64,000 bases of DNA, from contig NC_079134.1 in NCBI RefSeq assembly GCF_945859705.1, positions 45,004,402-45,068,401 of the forward strand, given 5' to 3'. Position 1 is the stretch's first letter, and the number at the start of each line of letters is the position of its first letter. Of this stretch, positions 11,395 to 23,329 are shown one piece after another. The translations under genes were made by a program, and so were the position numbers. The notes beneath the pieces were generated by a model that was given only the letters and a program-made list of their open reading frames with translations, was not told where the DNA came from and ran no database searches. This DNA is from Episyrphus balteatus. Taxonomy: Eukaryota; Arthropoda; Insecta; Diptera; Syrphidae.

Positions 11395-12380
11395 GAATCC
11401 CTAATAAAAAAAATGCACGACTGGGTCGCACGAACTTGCTCTTAGAGTTAAAGTTGCTTAAATTTTTAAGACTTTTTATATAGAAATTTGGAAAAAAAAA
11501 ACAAAATTCGTTTTTGAAAAAAAATAAAATAAAATCTGAAATTAAATTGCCCTCCAAAACAAGAATGCAGTTTTGATTGATATATTAACATGCATTTTTA
11601 GAAAAAAAATTTTCAAAATCGTTAGAGCCGTTTTTTAAAAAACTAATTTTTTATAAATATTTTTTTGGAAAAAAAGTTTTAAAATAAAATTAGTATGCCA
11701 TTTGGTAGAAATCACTAATCAACATCTAAAAACAAAATTTCAAAAAAGTTCAATGTCCCGTTTTCGAAAATTTGATTTTTCAAAAAAAAATTTTCAAATT
11801 TTTTTTAAAAATCCAAAAATTATTTTTTTCAAAATTTTATTTTTTAAATTATATAAATGCTTCTTTACAAAAAGTTTCGTTGAAATCGAATAAGCAGTTT
11901 CGGAGAGAATCGGATTTGAAAAAAAACGGTTCTATGGCAGGTACCGTTAATATTGATTTTCAAAAAAATTTTTTTCTATTGAAAGATAGACTTTAGCCTA
12001 AAACTAACATTTGAATTTTTTAAACAAAATCGTTAGAGCCGTTTTCGAGATATTTCAATTTTACTAAAATCGGTATATGACAAGTACTGTTATTTTTGGT
12101 CCAAAAAAATTAATTCAAAAAACCCCTCTGGAGAGTCGCCAAATAACGCTACATACCAAGTTTGACATTAATCGGTCCATCCGTTTAGGCTGTAGCTCCT
12201 TATACAGACAGACAGACAGACTGACGACAGACTGACAGACAGACAGACAGACAGACAGACGGACTTCCGGGACCCACTTTTTTGGCATTGTCTACCATCG
12301 TAATGTCATGGAAAAATGTTATCTCAACTTTTTTTTTTTGTACGAATGCATAACTTGATATATAGTACCTATATCGCAAG
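11395..12380. repeat. dispersed repeat with ACAG microsatellite end
   Basis: AT-rich sequence with recurrent phrases such as 'gttagagccgttttcgaga' at about 11620 and 12030, ending in a tract of ACAG units at 12209-12260. The tract is followed by the conserved-looking GGACTTCCGGGACCCACTTT block. Many insect dispersed elements end in an ACAG/CTGT microsatellite next to a short unique tail. I see no terminal inverted repeats and no coding sequence, so the class is uncertain. Confidence 0.55.
12208..12262 (+). repeat. (ACAG)n microsatellite
   Basis: About 13 imperfect ACAG units, interrupted once by 'actgacg'. Visible directly in the sequence. Confidence 0.9.
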
Positions 12381-13190
12381 TAAAAATTACTTAATTACTC
12401 CCCTTATATGTTTTATTCCCAATCCCAGTGTTATCAAGTGTTCGTTGTGTTTATTTGTCATAAATTAAAAATTTAAATTAAACGAAAAATAAAATACATA
12501 AGTGAATATTCATCCCTTCCCCTTAAATAATTAAAATAAAAAAAAGGGTTATCCAAAAATCAAAACAAACATTTTTTAAATAATAAAACAAAAAAAAGAA
12601 TAAAATAATTCACAGGTTCACATATGCCAAAGCACCTGTGGATTATACGTATGTACAAGTGGTATTTTTATTAAATGAAAAAAATAATAATAATAAAAAG
12701 AAAAATACAGTTATGTAATTACTTTCGATTTATAGTTTGGTTTGGGTTTTGGTCCTTAAAATTTAACAAGTGGAAAGAAACATAAAAAAAAAATGATAAC
12801 CAAAGAATGTAAAAGAAAAAAGTAATGAAAAAGTATTAAATTGAATACGAATTTTTGAATATATAAAAGAATAAGAAAACAAAAAAAAAGGGCATAACGT
12901 ATATCATATCATAAAATGAAATCAAAATAATAAATCAAATTTTTTTTTCTATAAATTGTTAAATCAAATCAACATGGTTGCCAACTAGTTTTATTTATCC
13001 AACTATTTTTTTTAAGTTTATTTATACTATTAATCAGCCTAACAATAAATTTAAACTCTAATTGATTTCTCAACAAAAAAAAAAATGTTGTCTATTCTTT
13101 TTTTCTTATTATGTTCTCAGTTGTATTATGAATTGGGTAAGTCGCTTCAAGCCTTTTTTTTTAGACTTGTTCCTTTTATACTTTTAATAT
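12381..13190. other. AT-rich sequence; possible signal-peptide mini-exon at 13085-13136
   Basis: Mostly A/T runs. At 13085 an ATG opens a hydrophobic 17-codon stretch (MLSILFFLLCSQLYYEL) that meets a strong 5' splice site, GTAAGT, at 13137, leaving phase 1. This could be a first coding exon with a signal peptide, but a hydrophobic run is easy to get by chance from T-rich DNA. I found no matching downstream exon. Confidence 0.2.
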
Positions 13191-13199
13191 GGCTATTTG

Positions 13200-13800
13200 A
13201 GAGAAATAGTCAGGGGTGGAAGTGAGCATACAGATGTGATAAACATGAAAGGGTAAGCTTTTAAAAACATAAGTTCGGGGCTGCTGCGATAATTATGAGG
13301 AAGTAGCAGCCATGGTGGTATCTTGAAGATACATGGGTGGGCAAATCCTCCGGAGGGTCATCAACGCCTTGACCCTCCCCCCCTTTGAGAAATCACACCC
13401 ACACACACACACTCACTACCCTTATTAAACACCATCATAGAATGAATTTCGGGCTCAACTAATTTTTTTTGTTGAACCCTAAAATCGGCACAGCGCTACG
13501 GTAGTAAGAACTCCCCCATCCGACGAGCTAGGATGTGCTAAGCTAGCATGCCAGCTGCCGTAGCCTGTGTCCCTCTCCTTCCTGCTGCCAGGATCGGCCT
13601 CCTGTTCCTGTAAATATGGGGGTCGTAATGGTGGTAATGGGTTGGAGAGGTAAAGGATTCTCAGACTTGGAATCTAGGAGTTTAAGGTTTGACTGCAATG
13701 AAAAGCCGTGAGATCCAAGTTTGGGAATCCAGCCGATAACACCTCGGTTCGTTACACTTTGTATCAACTATATATAACTGCAGTCGATTCTTAATCCCGC
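13200..13800. repeat. GC-rich island of likely retroelement origin
   Basis: The base composition jumps from AT-rich to nearly balanced between about 13260 and 13770, with a short (CA)n tract at 13395-13415. A 74-codon minus-strand ORF (13543-13767) contains GVIGWIPKLGSHGFSL and a PITTITTPIFTGTGGRSWQQ stretch. The sharp compositional edges suggest an inserted element, perhaps a non-LTR element 5' region, but no diagnostic domain is visible. Confidence 0.35.
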
Positions 13801-14810
13801 TAAAGCAAATGGTCATTAGAACTGTGTCAAAGCGAAAAACTTGCCATTATCCTTTTTATGTAATTTTTAGTAGAGGAATTCGTAGTTAGAAGTTTAAAAT
13901 AGCTCTGCTTAGGTGTGTAGAGGTGCTTACCGTAAACGAATTTAAAAATGGCCGAATATTCAGCGACATGTCTATTTTAAATTAGTGCAAAGAGTGATAC
14001 CTTGGTTAGCGAACAAGAAAATTTTTTTGAAGAAACAAATTTTAACCATTCTTAGGCTTTATTATACAAAAAGTTATTTCGTACAATTTTATATACCTAT
14101 AAAACATTGTTGCGTAGTACCTGCATGCGGTTGTGTCATTTCACTCTAGAAAATAAAAGAAAAAAAAGAGTGAAATAAATTAAAAATAAGTTCCAAAAAT
14201 TGGTTTTAAATAATATAAATGATAAATATTAATTTGAAAAGTTAAAACAAAACTCAAATTAAATAAATAAAAATAATAAACAAATAAATTAAACAAAAGT
14301 GCCTGTACCCATAACCCATAAAAGGTATTTACTTACTTGTTACACCAATACAGCCATCACAGTGGGCCAGTAGTATAAATAAAAATTACTTTCAGTAGTC
14401 TTTTTTATGAATAAAAACTTATTTTTTTCAAGAAAATAAACTGGGCTTTAATAATATGTGCAAAAAATTAGTACTCATTTACGTGTTTTTTTGAATTAAA
14501 TGATATGAAAGTGTAAAAAACAACTTCAAAATCGAAGAAAATTGTGTTTGATGCAAAATAGCGGAGAAACGGTTGGCCGCAGAAAAAAAGTTTTGTGATA
14601 AACTAAAATTGTAATAAATTCTTGATTGGTTGCAAAAAAAAATCTTTCGAATCAGACGTTGTTTGGCAAAGATAAAGCCAGTCAAAGGAAAAGAGAGCAA
14701 AAACCATAAAAACAGTCATAACTCGAAAACGGGTCCAAAACAAGAAAATTGCTACTTAGGTTTTTCGACTTAAAATGACCACAGGAATCCATGGTTTTCA
14801 TTTGGGGAGG
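13801..14810. other. no gene seen
   Basis: AT-rich sequence with short ORFs on both strands. No motif, element end or structural RNA recognised. Confidence 0.5.
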
Positions 14811-15345
14811 TGACTGTGGAACACCCTGTATATAATATACTTACCCGATAACTACCCTGAAAACAAAAAAAAAAAGTTAATAAAAATATAAACATTAAAA
14901 GTAGCAGAAACAACACCAGCAGCAGTAGCAACAGCAGCAGCGAACCAGCAGCGGAGCAGCCCTTTCCCCCCTTTATTGATAGTGTCCCCGTGTACCTACC
15001 CCATTTAAAGAAAAGCAAATTCCCCTTACGCCCTCTCGTTTGTTGTGTTTTGTGTGTTTAGTTTTAAGTTTTTATTTGTAAATTGATGGAAGTGAGAAAT
15101 GTGCTAAAAGGTATAAAAGTATATGAAAAAAAAATTAAAGGTTAAAATTAAAAGAAAATAATTAACAGTGTAAATAAAGAAAAAAAAATATATGTAAGGA
15201 AGATATAAAAAAAAAGGAAAAAGAAACTTAATCGAAAGTGCATGAACAAAAACAAAAATTTCATTAAGTAATCTAAAATTCTCTCAATATAGCTCGACAT
15301 AACCAGAGTGGTGCACTGCTGCGGAAATGTACACATAAAATCGAG
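14811..15345. repeat. CAG-rich simple sequence and AT-rich flank
   Basis: The bases 14895-14970 are an interrupted CAG/AGC repeat. The phrase 'aacaccctgtatata' at 14818 resembles the ends of mariner-type fragments common in insects. A possible TATA box (ggtataaaag) sits at about 15110. No ORF follows that I can support as a gene. Confidence 0.4.
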
Positions 15346-15779
15346 TAAGTAAATTTCTACTTAATTATTTAACGAATTTTTTTTAATGTTCCACTTTTGT
15401 AACTGAAATTGATTTCAAGTTACCATTTTTAGATGTCATGGTTAAAAGAGTCGATAAACTCTTGTAGGCACACAGCCCAAATAGCGCAACGAAAATGCAA
15501 CTCAAGTTCGGAATGCAATTTAATTTGTGATCAATAGATGGAAAAGCGATCTAAAAAAAGTGATTAAACAAACAAAAAAAGCTTTCGCTTACAACAATAC
15601 GAGTAGAACTGTGAGGGAAGTTTTTTTTTGTTTTTTTATGTGCTGAACACTGAACAAAAAACTGTCCATTTAAAATTTAGAAGTTAGCACTCAGGCTCTC
15701 AAATTCTCACAAAGGAACAAGAAAAAGAGTTTTCGAATTATTTCAAAAAATATTCACATCTTCATCATGATCTAACTTT

Positions 15780-16335
15780 GAATAGATCCAAAAAAATCTG
15801 CCTTTTTGGTTTCACAAAAGTCTCCGTTGATGGATTTTTGAAATCTTAAAAAATTTGTATCCACTGCAAGTATATGTTTGGTCATGAAAGAATTCATAAT
15901 TTGGACGAAACTGGAATAACAACAGTTCTCTTCTAGAGTTCCCAAATGAAAGGTAATTTATTGCAGAAAAAGGAAAAAGGACTGTTTCCCAAGTTGCCTC
16001 TGCTGAAAGAGGCACACTAGTTACTATCGTTACAAAATGCAATGGCAGCCATGTCCCTTCCAGAACTGTTTATCCCAGAGAAAAAAACTAATCCTGCATT
16101 CCTCAAAGGCGCAGCTCCCGGATCGATTTCTTTGTTGGCAGAAAAAGTTTGGATGAACACTGAGCTCTTTCCGAAGGTTTTGGAGCATACTGAAAAAAAA
16201 AACACTCGGTGCTCAATTCAAGATCCAATTATGGTTTTATTAGATAACCACGTGTCACATTGCGGACTCGATTCCATATTTTTTTTGCAGAACGAATGGC
16301 ATTATTTTATTATCAATTCCACATCACACATTTAA
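15780..16335 (+). pseudogene. pogo/jerky-type DDE transposase remnant
   Basis: Three frames hold successive parts of one DDE_1-type transposase. First comes NLDETG (about 15895), containing the first catalytic Asp. Then a frame with AEKGKRTVSQVASAERGTLV (about 15965-16030) runs to a stop. Then the frame of the ORF at 16042 has FLKGAAPGS, FPKVLEHTEKKN and VLLDNHVSH, which is the second catalytic Asp motif. The sequence fades after the second Asp, so the third acidic residue is missing. Frame changes lie near 15925 and 16060. The N-terminal CENP-B-like DNA-binding domain is not visible. This is a dead copy of the pogo group of Tc1/mariner. Confidence 0.75.
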
Positions 16336-16780
16336 ACAAGCTTTAACCTCTCGTTGTATTAGTATTTGGACCATGAAATATTGTTCTGTAAAGCAGAAAT
16401 CTGAGAGGTAAGAAAGATTCTTTTAACTTTCTGTGAAAAAGCCCCATTCTCTAAAAGACGAAAAGATTTTACTTCAGAAAATAAAAATTGTTTTTCTTTA
16501 TATAGGAACCGGATCAGGCAAAATTATGACGGACCCTGCCACTCAGGAAATAGTGGCAGCTTGATTCAAGGATTTTCTATTTTGTTTTACTTAAAAAAAA
16601 AAATATTGCCATTAAATGACTGATGGTCACACCAAAGTAAAACCAACCTCTTGGTCCGAAACCCCATCCCTACGAGGAGGGCGCAACAATTTTTAAATTC
16701 CACAATGTTATCTTTTACTATCGTGGCAGGGCACGTTTGGTATTTGAACACGTAGTGAAATTCATAGTCGGTATGCGGAG
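16336..16780. other. no gene seen
   Basis: Anonymous sequence following the pogo remnant. No splice signal, repeat edge or ORF worth reporting. Confidence 0.5.
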
Positions 16781-16789
16781 GCGATTATC

Positions 16790-17045
16790 TTTTAATAAAG
16801 GACATGTAACACGGGGGCACTTTGTCCTCCCATCCTTAACACGCATAGCCTTTGGCGCTCCCCATCACCAGCAACGCTGCGCTGCTGGTCGTCGTCATAT
16901 ATACTTCACATCAAGCAGGACCCAAATCGGATTGTAGTGTTTCCGTTGTGTGAGTTGGTGGTCGTCGTCGCTTGGTTGCTGCCGGTCGTACTTCAACAAT
17001 TTTTCTCCAGTGTCCTTTTTGCTATCTGATTATTTTATGAGATTA
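16790..17045 (+). promoter_or_regulatory. candidate promoter / 5' leader of a host gene
   Basis: A 250-bp island of higher GC with repeated gtcgtcgtc and 'ggtggtcgtcgtcg' stands between AT-rich flanks, about 75 bp upstream of a polypyrimidine tract and splice acceptor (17110-17119). The placement suggests a non-coding first exon or promoter belonging to the coding exon at 17144. No exact TATA or initiator position can be fixed by eye. Cap-site data would decide it. Confidence 0.3.
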
Positions 17046-17119
17046 TAATATCGCACGAAAAAATGCATTATGTGAATCTTTCAAAAGGTTTTATTCATAT
17101 TAGGTACCTTTTTTTTTAG

Positions 17120-17228
17120 GAGGTTTATGATTGAGACGATGCGATGTTGAAAATACCATCATGGTTGGTATTTTTGTTGACCTTTGGCTGGCTCTCGAAG
17201 AGAATATGCTGTGAAGACCACTGGCGCT
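17120..17228 (+). CDS. candidate first coding exon with signal peptide
   Basis: A T-rich tract ending in AG (17118-17119) precedes an exon that closes at a consensus donor GTAAGT (17229). An ATG at 17144 opens 28 codons reading MLKIPSWLVFLLTFGWLSKR then ICCEDHWR, in phase 1. This has the shape of a secretory signal peptide: a basic start, a hydrophobic core, then a turn and Cys pair. Two upstream ATGs, at 17126 and 17138, open short reading frames; the first ends at the TGA overlapping the main start. I cannot name the gene; the remaining exons are not identified and could lie far downstream. The rest of this window could be its intron. Confidence 0.45.
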
Positions 17229-18229
17229 GTAAGTTTCATCCAAAAAGAAGATAGAACTCTATCTATCTTCATTTGTGTAAAATTTATTTTCTTTTGAATT
17301 TTGATGTGAAATGGCTTTTAGAGCAGATTTGAATGAATTAATTCTTTCCGCGATTGCATGAGGCAGCACCAGAATATAGTGAAAGTTTTAATCAAATTCA
17401 ATTGCGAAAATGCAAATCTTTCCGCACAATAATATTGTAATCGGAAAGCATGTCCAATTGTAAGCTTTTGACTAATTGCATAGAATGTTGGTAGTGGTAC
17501 CTACTTTTTGTGATCTAAAAATTTTCTATTCTCATTGCATTGTTATGAAGCATCATCATCATGATGAAGGCGCACAAAAGGGATATATAGTCCAATGTTA
17601 TAATGGATTGACTTAATTTATTCGAGGCCTTTTATGCTCGGCATAAAATCATAATTGGTTTGAAAGAGAAATAATATTCTCTATCACTGACATTTTGAAA
17701 TAACGTAAAATTTTCATCATCATGTGAATTCAACTGATTTTTGGTGGTCAAAACACCCATGTTACTAGTATAGTGTAATCAATTTGCTAAACAGTTGTGA
17801 TGAAAAATAATGCAACATGATTTAGGCGTTTGTCTAACAAGATGCCGAGTACAAGGACCAGGGCGAATTTAGGCAGGTTGCCCTGATTAGATAAGGGTTT
17901 TATGGGTAAAATTACTTTCGCTGTGAAATCAAGAGCGTCTTTTCTTTTTTTTTTTTTAGATTGTCATAAAATTATGAAATCGCAGTTAAAAAATCTCAAT
18001 TCTACCACCAAAAGTGTTGTTCAGATAAAATAATGTGAATCACTTTCGTTCGTGTTTCGCTGTGTTATATCTAAAATTTATAAAAAAAAAAAAAAGCCGA
18101 AAAGTGTGAGTATGTGAATAAATAATTGAAGTTAAAAGTGAATAATGCTAACCTTAGCTATAGGGAGAAAACTCCATAATTACTGTAGCGAAGAAGGTTT
18201 TACTCCTGTAAAACTCGAAAACGAAAAAT
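17229..18229. other. probable intron or intergenic sequence
   Basis: Follows the donor at 17229. AT-rich, with no element ends recognised and no ORF of interest. Confidence 0.4.
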
Positions 18230-18415
18230 GGAAAATGGAGTCGCTGGACTTAACGAACTACAACGTCATTTCATTGATCTAGAAATTGAATCCATGCTAT
18301 TATGCTATTACCATCAGAAACAGTAACAAATTCAAATCCGATTGCAGAAGTTGTCAATGTTATAAATCTTTCAAATAATTGTTGCCAAACACAAGGGCTT
18401 GAAGATACAGAGGTA
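18230..18415 (+). pseudogene. unidentified coding exon broken by an 8-bp tandem duplication
   Basis: An ATG at about 18230 reads MENGVAGLNELQRHFIDLEI and on to ESM, but then soon reaches a stop. At 18294-18309 the octamer ATGCTATT is present twice in tandem. With one copy discounted, the frame of the first part runs into the frame LLPSETVTNSNPIAEVVNV and on to EDTE, which ends at a 5' splice site (GTACGT at 18416). So the region looks like a real exon inactivated by an exact 8-bp duplication. The product is unrecognised. An assembly or read error could produce the same picture. Confidence 0.4.
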
Positions 18416-18737
18416 CGTAATACAGTCAATGGGCTTTTTTTCAAAATTAAGTATTTTTTTAATGAATATTTCTTTAAGAAATTAGAAGAAATAAGCTATT
18501 TAGGTGCAATCTATTCACACTCTTTAAAATTTAAATTTACCTTTAAAGGGAAATTTTAAAATTGGTATGCGAAATGTCAGTTTTTTTTAATTTTAATGAG
18601 GTTTTTAAATATAATGGAGACTGAATAATAAATTGGGCCTTAATGAGTTAAAAGAATGAATTTAATGTTTTTTAAAAATGTTTCATTACCGCGAAAAACA
18701 TCCATGTTTCGCATTATGAAATATGAGATTATTTTCA

Positions 18738-18792
18738 GATCCTTCAACAAGCATTGAAATAGCGGAGGATTGTCTTAAAGCAGCGGCTGTAG
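18738..18792 (+). pseudogene. coding fragment upstream of a hAT-type insertion
   Basis: Starts after an acceptor-like tattttcag and reads, in one frame, DPSTSIEIAEDCLKAAAV. The reading frame is cut at 18792 by the element at 18793-19613. Beyond the element the same frame resumes at 19622 with DILTINYCTISSNNKYP, then a stop at about 19780. The phase joining it to the exon at 18230-18415 is not clean, which leaves their relation open. No family recognised. Confidence 0.35.
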
Positions 18793-19613
18793 CAGGGTTC
18801 CCAGGTTTTCAAAATAAAAATCCCGTTTTTTAAACACCAAAACGTTTATTTTTCCCCTTTTTCGTAAAAAAAATCCCCTTTTTTCCAGAAAAAAAATGCA
18901 AGTATTTCTTTTTTTTAAATTTTTTTATTTAAATCTTTTTTTAAACATATTAATTTTTATTTAATTTATTCATAAGAATAAAAACTTTATAATGGACATA
19001 AGTAAATAAAATAAATTAACAAAAATTAAGCTCAAATTACATATTTCATTTTCAAACTAAAAACAGTCAAAATAAAATTAATGAAGTATGGAACTACTTC
19101 ACAAATTTTATTTTGAGGGTAAATCTAAAATATCAGTGCTGATTTAATAAAAAATGGATATTATTTTCTATATTTGATGTATTTTTGTAAATCATAGAGT
19201 ATTTATGCCGATTAAGGCAGGCTTTTTTAACAATGATGTCTTAAAAATGTATAAGTATTTTTTTTTACTGCAGCGGCTGCTGGCTGAAAATTTCGTTTGA
19301 TATACCCAAAAAAGTACAGATTCCCTCAGTGAAATATTTTGAGGATTGAATTAAAAAATGGAAGTACCCTAGTTTTTAGTAGAGCTGACAAATAAAAAAA
19401 TCCACTTAGCGTGGAATACGATAGTTTATTTCGAAATTACGTTTTATTTAAATTGATTCCATTGTTCAAACGTTGTGTGTAACGTTTTTGTAAGTTTAAA
19501 TTTTTCCCCTTTTAGATATTTTTTCCCCTTTTTTATCCCCGTCCCCTATTTTATCCCTTTCGTTTAAGAAAATCGGCAAAAATGGTGATTTTCCCCTCAA
19601 CCTGGGAACCCTG
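18793..19613. mobile_element. non-autonomous hAT-type element with 8-bp target duplication
   Basis: The element is 821 bp. The ends are cagggttcccaggtt and aacctgggaaccctg, an exact 15-bp terminal inverted repeat. The octamer GGCTGTAG directly flanks both sides (18785-18792 and 19614-19621). CAGGG-type termini with an 8-bp target duplication are the hallmark of the hAT superfamily. The interior is AT-rich with CCCCTTTTT runs near both ends and no transposase, so it must be mobilised in trans. The perfect duplication and terminal repeats suggest a fairly recent insertion. Confidence 0.93.
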
Positions 19614-19621
19614 GGCTGTAG

Positions 19622-20303
19622 ACATATTAACTATCAACTACTGTACTATCTCTTCCAACAACAAATACCCTCGAAAACGACATCATCAACTTGTATACAT
19701 CTATAATTACCAAAGTTACATTGTCATGGTCATCATCATTTCACCCTATTATTTGTTGAATCCTTCGACTTCACAAATATAAGTGGGGACGAATTAGCAA
19801 AGTATGCGAGAAACCAATCAACACCTGTAAGAACAAGAACAACAAAACTATATACGGCGTTATACCGTGAAATACCAAAAATATCTTGGAAATGGGCCGA
19901 ATTTAATACTATATTTTTTGTTGAACTGTCTTACATGATCAGATCATCATTCATCTTCAAGGATGCAGAAGATAGATCCTTTGATTTTGTTCCTGAAGTT
20001 TTTTTTATTTTGACAACGATTGTGGAAAATGAACATGGTATATTAAAAATTGGGCTCTATAATAGTACCCCGATTAAACCGTCCACTACTATTATACTGG
20101 ATTTTTTATATATTAAAAATTTGTGTTACACAAGTTGGACAGGGTGTTATTGGAAATTCACTATTTCGGATTTTAATTACTGTCTTCTCATTTTTCCCAA
20201 CTGTATCACTTTTCTACTATTTTCATCGGGTTTACAAAACTTCGTCGAAAAACTTATAATTTTCAATATTTCTATAATTTCATCTTGTGTTGTGTGGTTC
20301 TGA
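19622..20303 (+). pseudogene. unidentified coding region downstream of the hAT-type insertion
   Basis: Two overlapping frames have protein-like composition. One continues from the insertion to about 19782. Another, open from about 19743, reads FVESFDFTNISGDELAKYAR and on through YMIRSSFIFKDAEDRS to a stop at 20303. A GTAAGA donor sits at about 19827, so the second frame may be spliced there. A third frame (20050-20259) is hydrophobic. I do not recognise a family and see no conserved catalytic motif. It may be the rest of the gene interrupted at 18792, or chance reading through AT-rich DNA. Confidence 0.3.
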
Positions 20304-20965
20304 GGAGCACTTGCTTTGGGAATTCTTACACGGTTCTCATATTTGCTCTTTGAAACACTATTCTGCGTGTGCTACTTTATGGCGTCGAATGTTAAACAGT
20401 TACCAGAAGAAGACAGTAAGCGCTAGTACATTACCTATTTTTATCAAAAGTTGTGAAAATACAACATTAGCTTGTCTCATTACCTTGTTAGGCTGATAAA
20501 ATTTAAATTTTCTCCATAAATGCGGTACAATCATGCTCGTTCTGATTTTGTTGTCGATCGATCTTACTGGTTGCAATTGCCGTTAATCTCTGATAAAAAT
20601 ATACTTCCGAAATCTGTGTGTTTTCTAGTCATTTGTTTTAGACGATTATCAATTTTGTATACAAGTTTTGCACTAATCACGCTAATATCATCAATGATCA
20701 GTACTCTGACATATCTGAAGAGAGATCTATACAACTGCAACGTTTGTGATAAAAGAGGCAAATGTTTCGAAAGAGAAATTTGGAGAGGTGTATGAACAGT
20801 TGTACCATCAATAGCCACGGCAGCTTTGCCGGTTGAAGCACATATAATATAGGCATTGCAGTAACCATCATTATCAGAGAACCTGTTGTAAATTTTCATA
20901 TTCAGTATGACAACGAATGGTTTTCCGGTATTAACTTGTCCCGTAAAAAGAAAATGTATGTAAAT
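20304..20965 (-). pseudogene. Helitron Rep/helicase fragment (Pif1-like helicase part)
   Basis: On the minus strand the frame of 20564-20899 begins with a degenerate Walker A (TGQVNTGKPF just upstream). It continues with ASTGKAAVAIDGTTVHTPLQ, then VLIIDDISVISAKLVYKIDN (Walker B, usually DE), then RLKQMT. After a break the next motif appears in another frame at about 20400-20525 (LWRKFKF, NKVMRQANVVFSQLLIKIGN). That order matches the Pif1-like helicase domain of Helitron transposases. Gly and Ser changes in Walker A, stops and frameshifts show it is dead. The HUH Rep domain is not visible. Confidence 0.8.
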
Positions 20966-23310
20966 ATATAGAGTAGGTACTCAACTCACACATTTTCTTT
21001 CACTATTTTTTCATCACTTTCTTCATTTTTAAAACACTTTATACACCGTCACCTTCCAAGCACCATAAAATTTATATATTTAATATTGATTGTGCTTTTG
21101 ATATTTTTCATGATATTTGTCCACATAAAGATGATTCGAAAGATGTCTTCTAATAATTTTTAGCCACAATCCAGGGAGTTGTAAGAAAGATAATGTTTAG
21201 CGTTGTGGAAAACAGCAATAGCAAGTTCTTCATTTCCACAGAATTGGTTTTCCCATATTTTGTTGTAGGATCAAAGTCTTGTTTGTTTGTTTGCGTTGTT
21301 GGGTGACTCCGCGTCATTATTTGAACACCCATGCAGGCAAGTCTGCGAATGCAATCCCGATGCACAATATTTTAAAGAAGGATCTTATTTTAGTTGCGTA
21401 CACATTTGCAAAGGGACCTTAATCTCTATTGTAGACGTCATTTTTGGAACCTTAATCAAATCGCAATCAATACTAAAGATTGAAATATTGTCTTCAAACT
21501 TTAAACACCTAGTGTCCAATATAAGCCATCCCAGAGAAATATGTCAATCATCTGCATCAGTAAATTTCATGCTGCGGCATTTGTTGCTTCCACCAGCTTC
21601 CTCTCTCTCTCTCCCTCTCTCATCACACATTCGAATTTGCTGAAACATTTTCATTCAGAGTAAAATTCTCCCAAAAACTATGATTTATTTGCTAAAGTTT
21701 TCCGTTTTTCCAACAAAAACGAGCGTTGTCCATAACGAAGCTAATGATTTTCATTTGCTCAGTTGTGCACGGATCACAAATCATGCACCATTAGTCGTTG
21801 TATACAATACAACATACTCAATATACAAATACATGCATATATTAAAACCCATCAACGTATATATATTTTTTGTATGTCAAGGTATGTAAATATGTACATA
21901 ATGTTTGTCGATTCTATATGTATCCTTATATTCTAGTGAAATATAATTTGAATTTCATTGAAATGTGTAGTAGATGGATATAGTGTTTGTCCACATCCCA
22001 GTGCAGTACACCTCTATTCACTCTCGACTCTCCTGATGTATCTCTCTAGAAACAAATTAGGTATTTTGCTTTGTCATGTCATATTGACACAACGACAAAT
22101 TTCATTACTCTCATTTTATTGAATTTCAAAATAACTTCGTTGACGATGATTAACATGGACAGGATGGACCTACAGATACCTATAGACCTATCTTTTATCT
22201 CAAAGTTACGTGCTTCTGAACATATTGACACTTGAAAAAAAAAAAAAATTGTTTGCTATCAAATTCATAGTTCTACTTCATAAATGCATACTTATAGGAG
22301 TTTGATAGAGAGGTATTGAACCAATATTTGTCTTGCTATTTCAAATACATAGTCTGTTTTTAGGATCCCATTAAATATTCGATTTAATTAAACTTTAACA
22401 ACATAAGATTGAAAGTCAAGTAAAGAGATTTTGCAAAATTTATTTCATAACGATTCATGTTAAAGATTATTATTTTTTTGTTTTCAATTTCCTATGAATA
22501 ATATTATTAATTGCTGTAAGGAATATTCAGGATAAACTTTTTCAACCTTTCACTTTTGTAGTAAGAAGATGGTATGCCTAAGTGATGTAATCGAATCAGT
22601 AGAATTAGCTTGAATTGATGTTCTGTGTCTACAACATTTTTGGTGCTCAAGTCATGTACACTATTCTACTACAGCTTCCATTAATGAATACATTTTATAC
22701 TATAAACTAATCAAAACACCATCAATTAACTTCATTTAAATTGATGTTTTCAATCAATCATCAAATTTTCAATGCATAATTGCGCCAGAGGGGTGGACCT
22801 GTGCTATGCAGTTGTAATGAATATTTTTGTTTAATTAACGCTGGCATGGTATATAGATATAGTTGAGGGATTGCTTTAAGGCGTACAAAAAATATTTTGT
22901 GCATGAAAATATCTATTTAGTTTTGTGTTTTATAGATATTGGACATTTTTATGGTACCTATGTAATTTTATAATTTGCCAGGGGGAAGGGAATTGTTTAA
23001 GAGACAAACAATTAAAATAGAATTCGGTTGGAATTTTGTTCTCGGAAAGAAAGTAGGTAGGTACCCCAGGTCTATTCATAAAAAAACGAAAAATTGCTAA
23101 GCTTCTATTCAAAGTCGGATGATCGAGTCGGTTTGTAGTCGAATTCAAATTAGCGCTTTTTTTGGTAAGAATGCGCTGCTTCAGTGAGTAACTTTACCAG
23201 TGGCTTCGAAAATTGTGGAATTTATCCATTCAACACGAACCCGAATTATATTATATTATTATATTTCTCGATCACTGTTTTTTGCCTAGCGATGTAACAG
23301 AAAATGAACT
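20966..23310. other. no gene recognised
   Basis: A long stretch with fewer obvious transposon signatures. It includes a (CT)n tract at 21600-21625, a poly-A run at 22238, and short ORFs without family features. Some minus-strand frames between 21150 and 21360 look mildly protein-like and may be upstream Helitron sequence, but I cannot show it. Part of this could be intron of a host gene. Confidence 0.4.
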
Positions 23311-23329
23311 AAACGTAAATGAAGTTGCA

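Noticed and set aside
12208..12262. Possible CRISPR-like array (ACAG repeats)
   Set aside because: Units are 4 bp with no spacers; a microsatellite in a eukaryotic genome.
20287..20795. Plus-strand ORFs over the Helitron region
   Set aside because: Antisense shadows of the helicase motifs on the minus strand.
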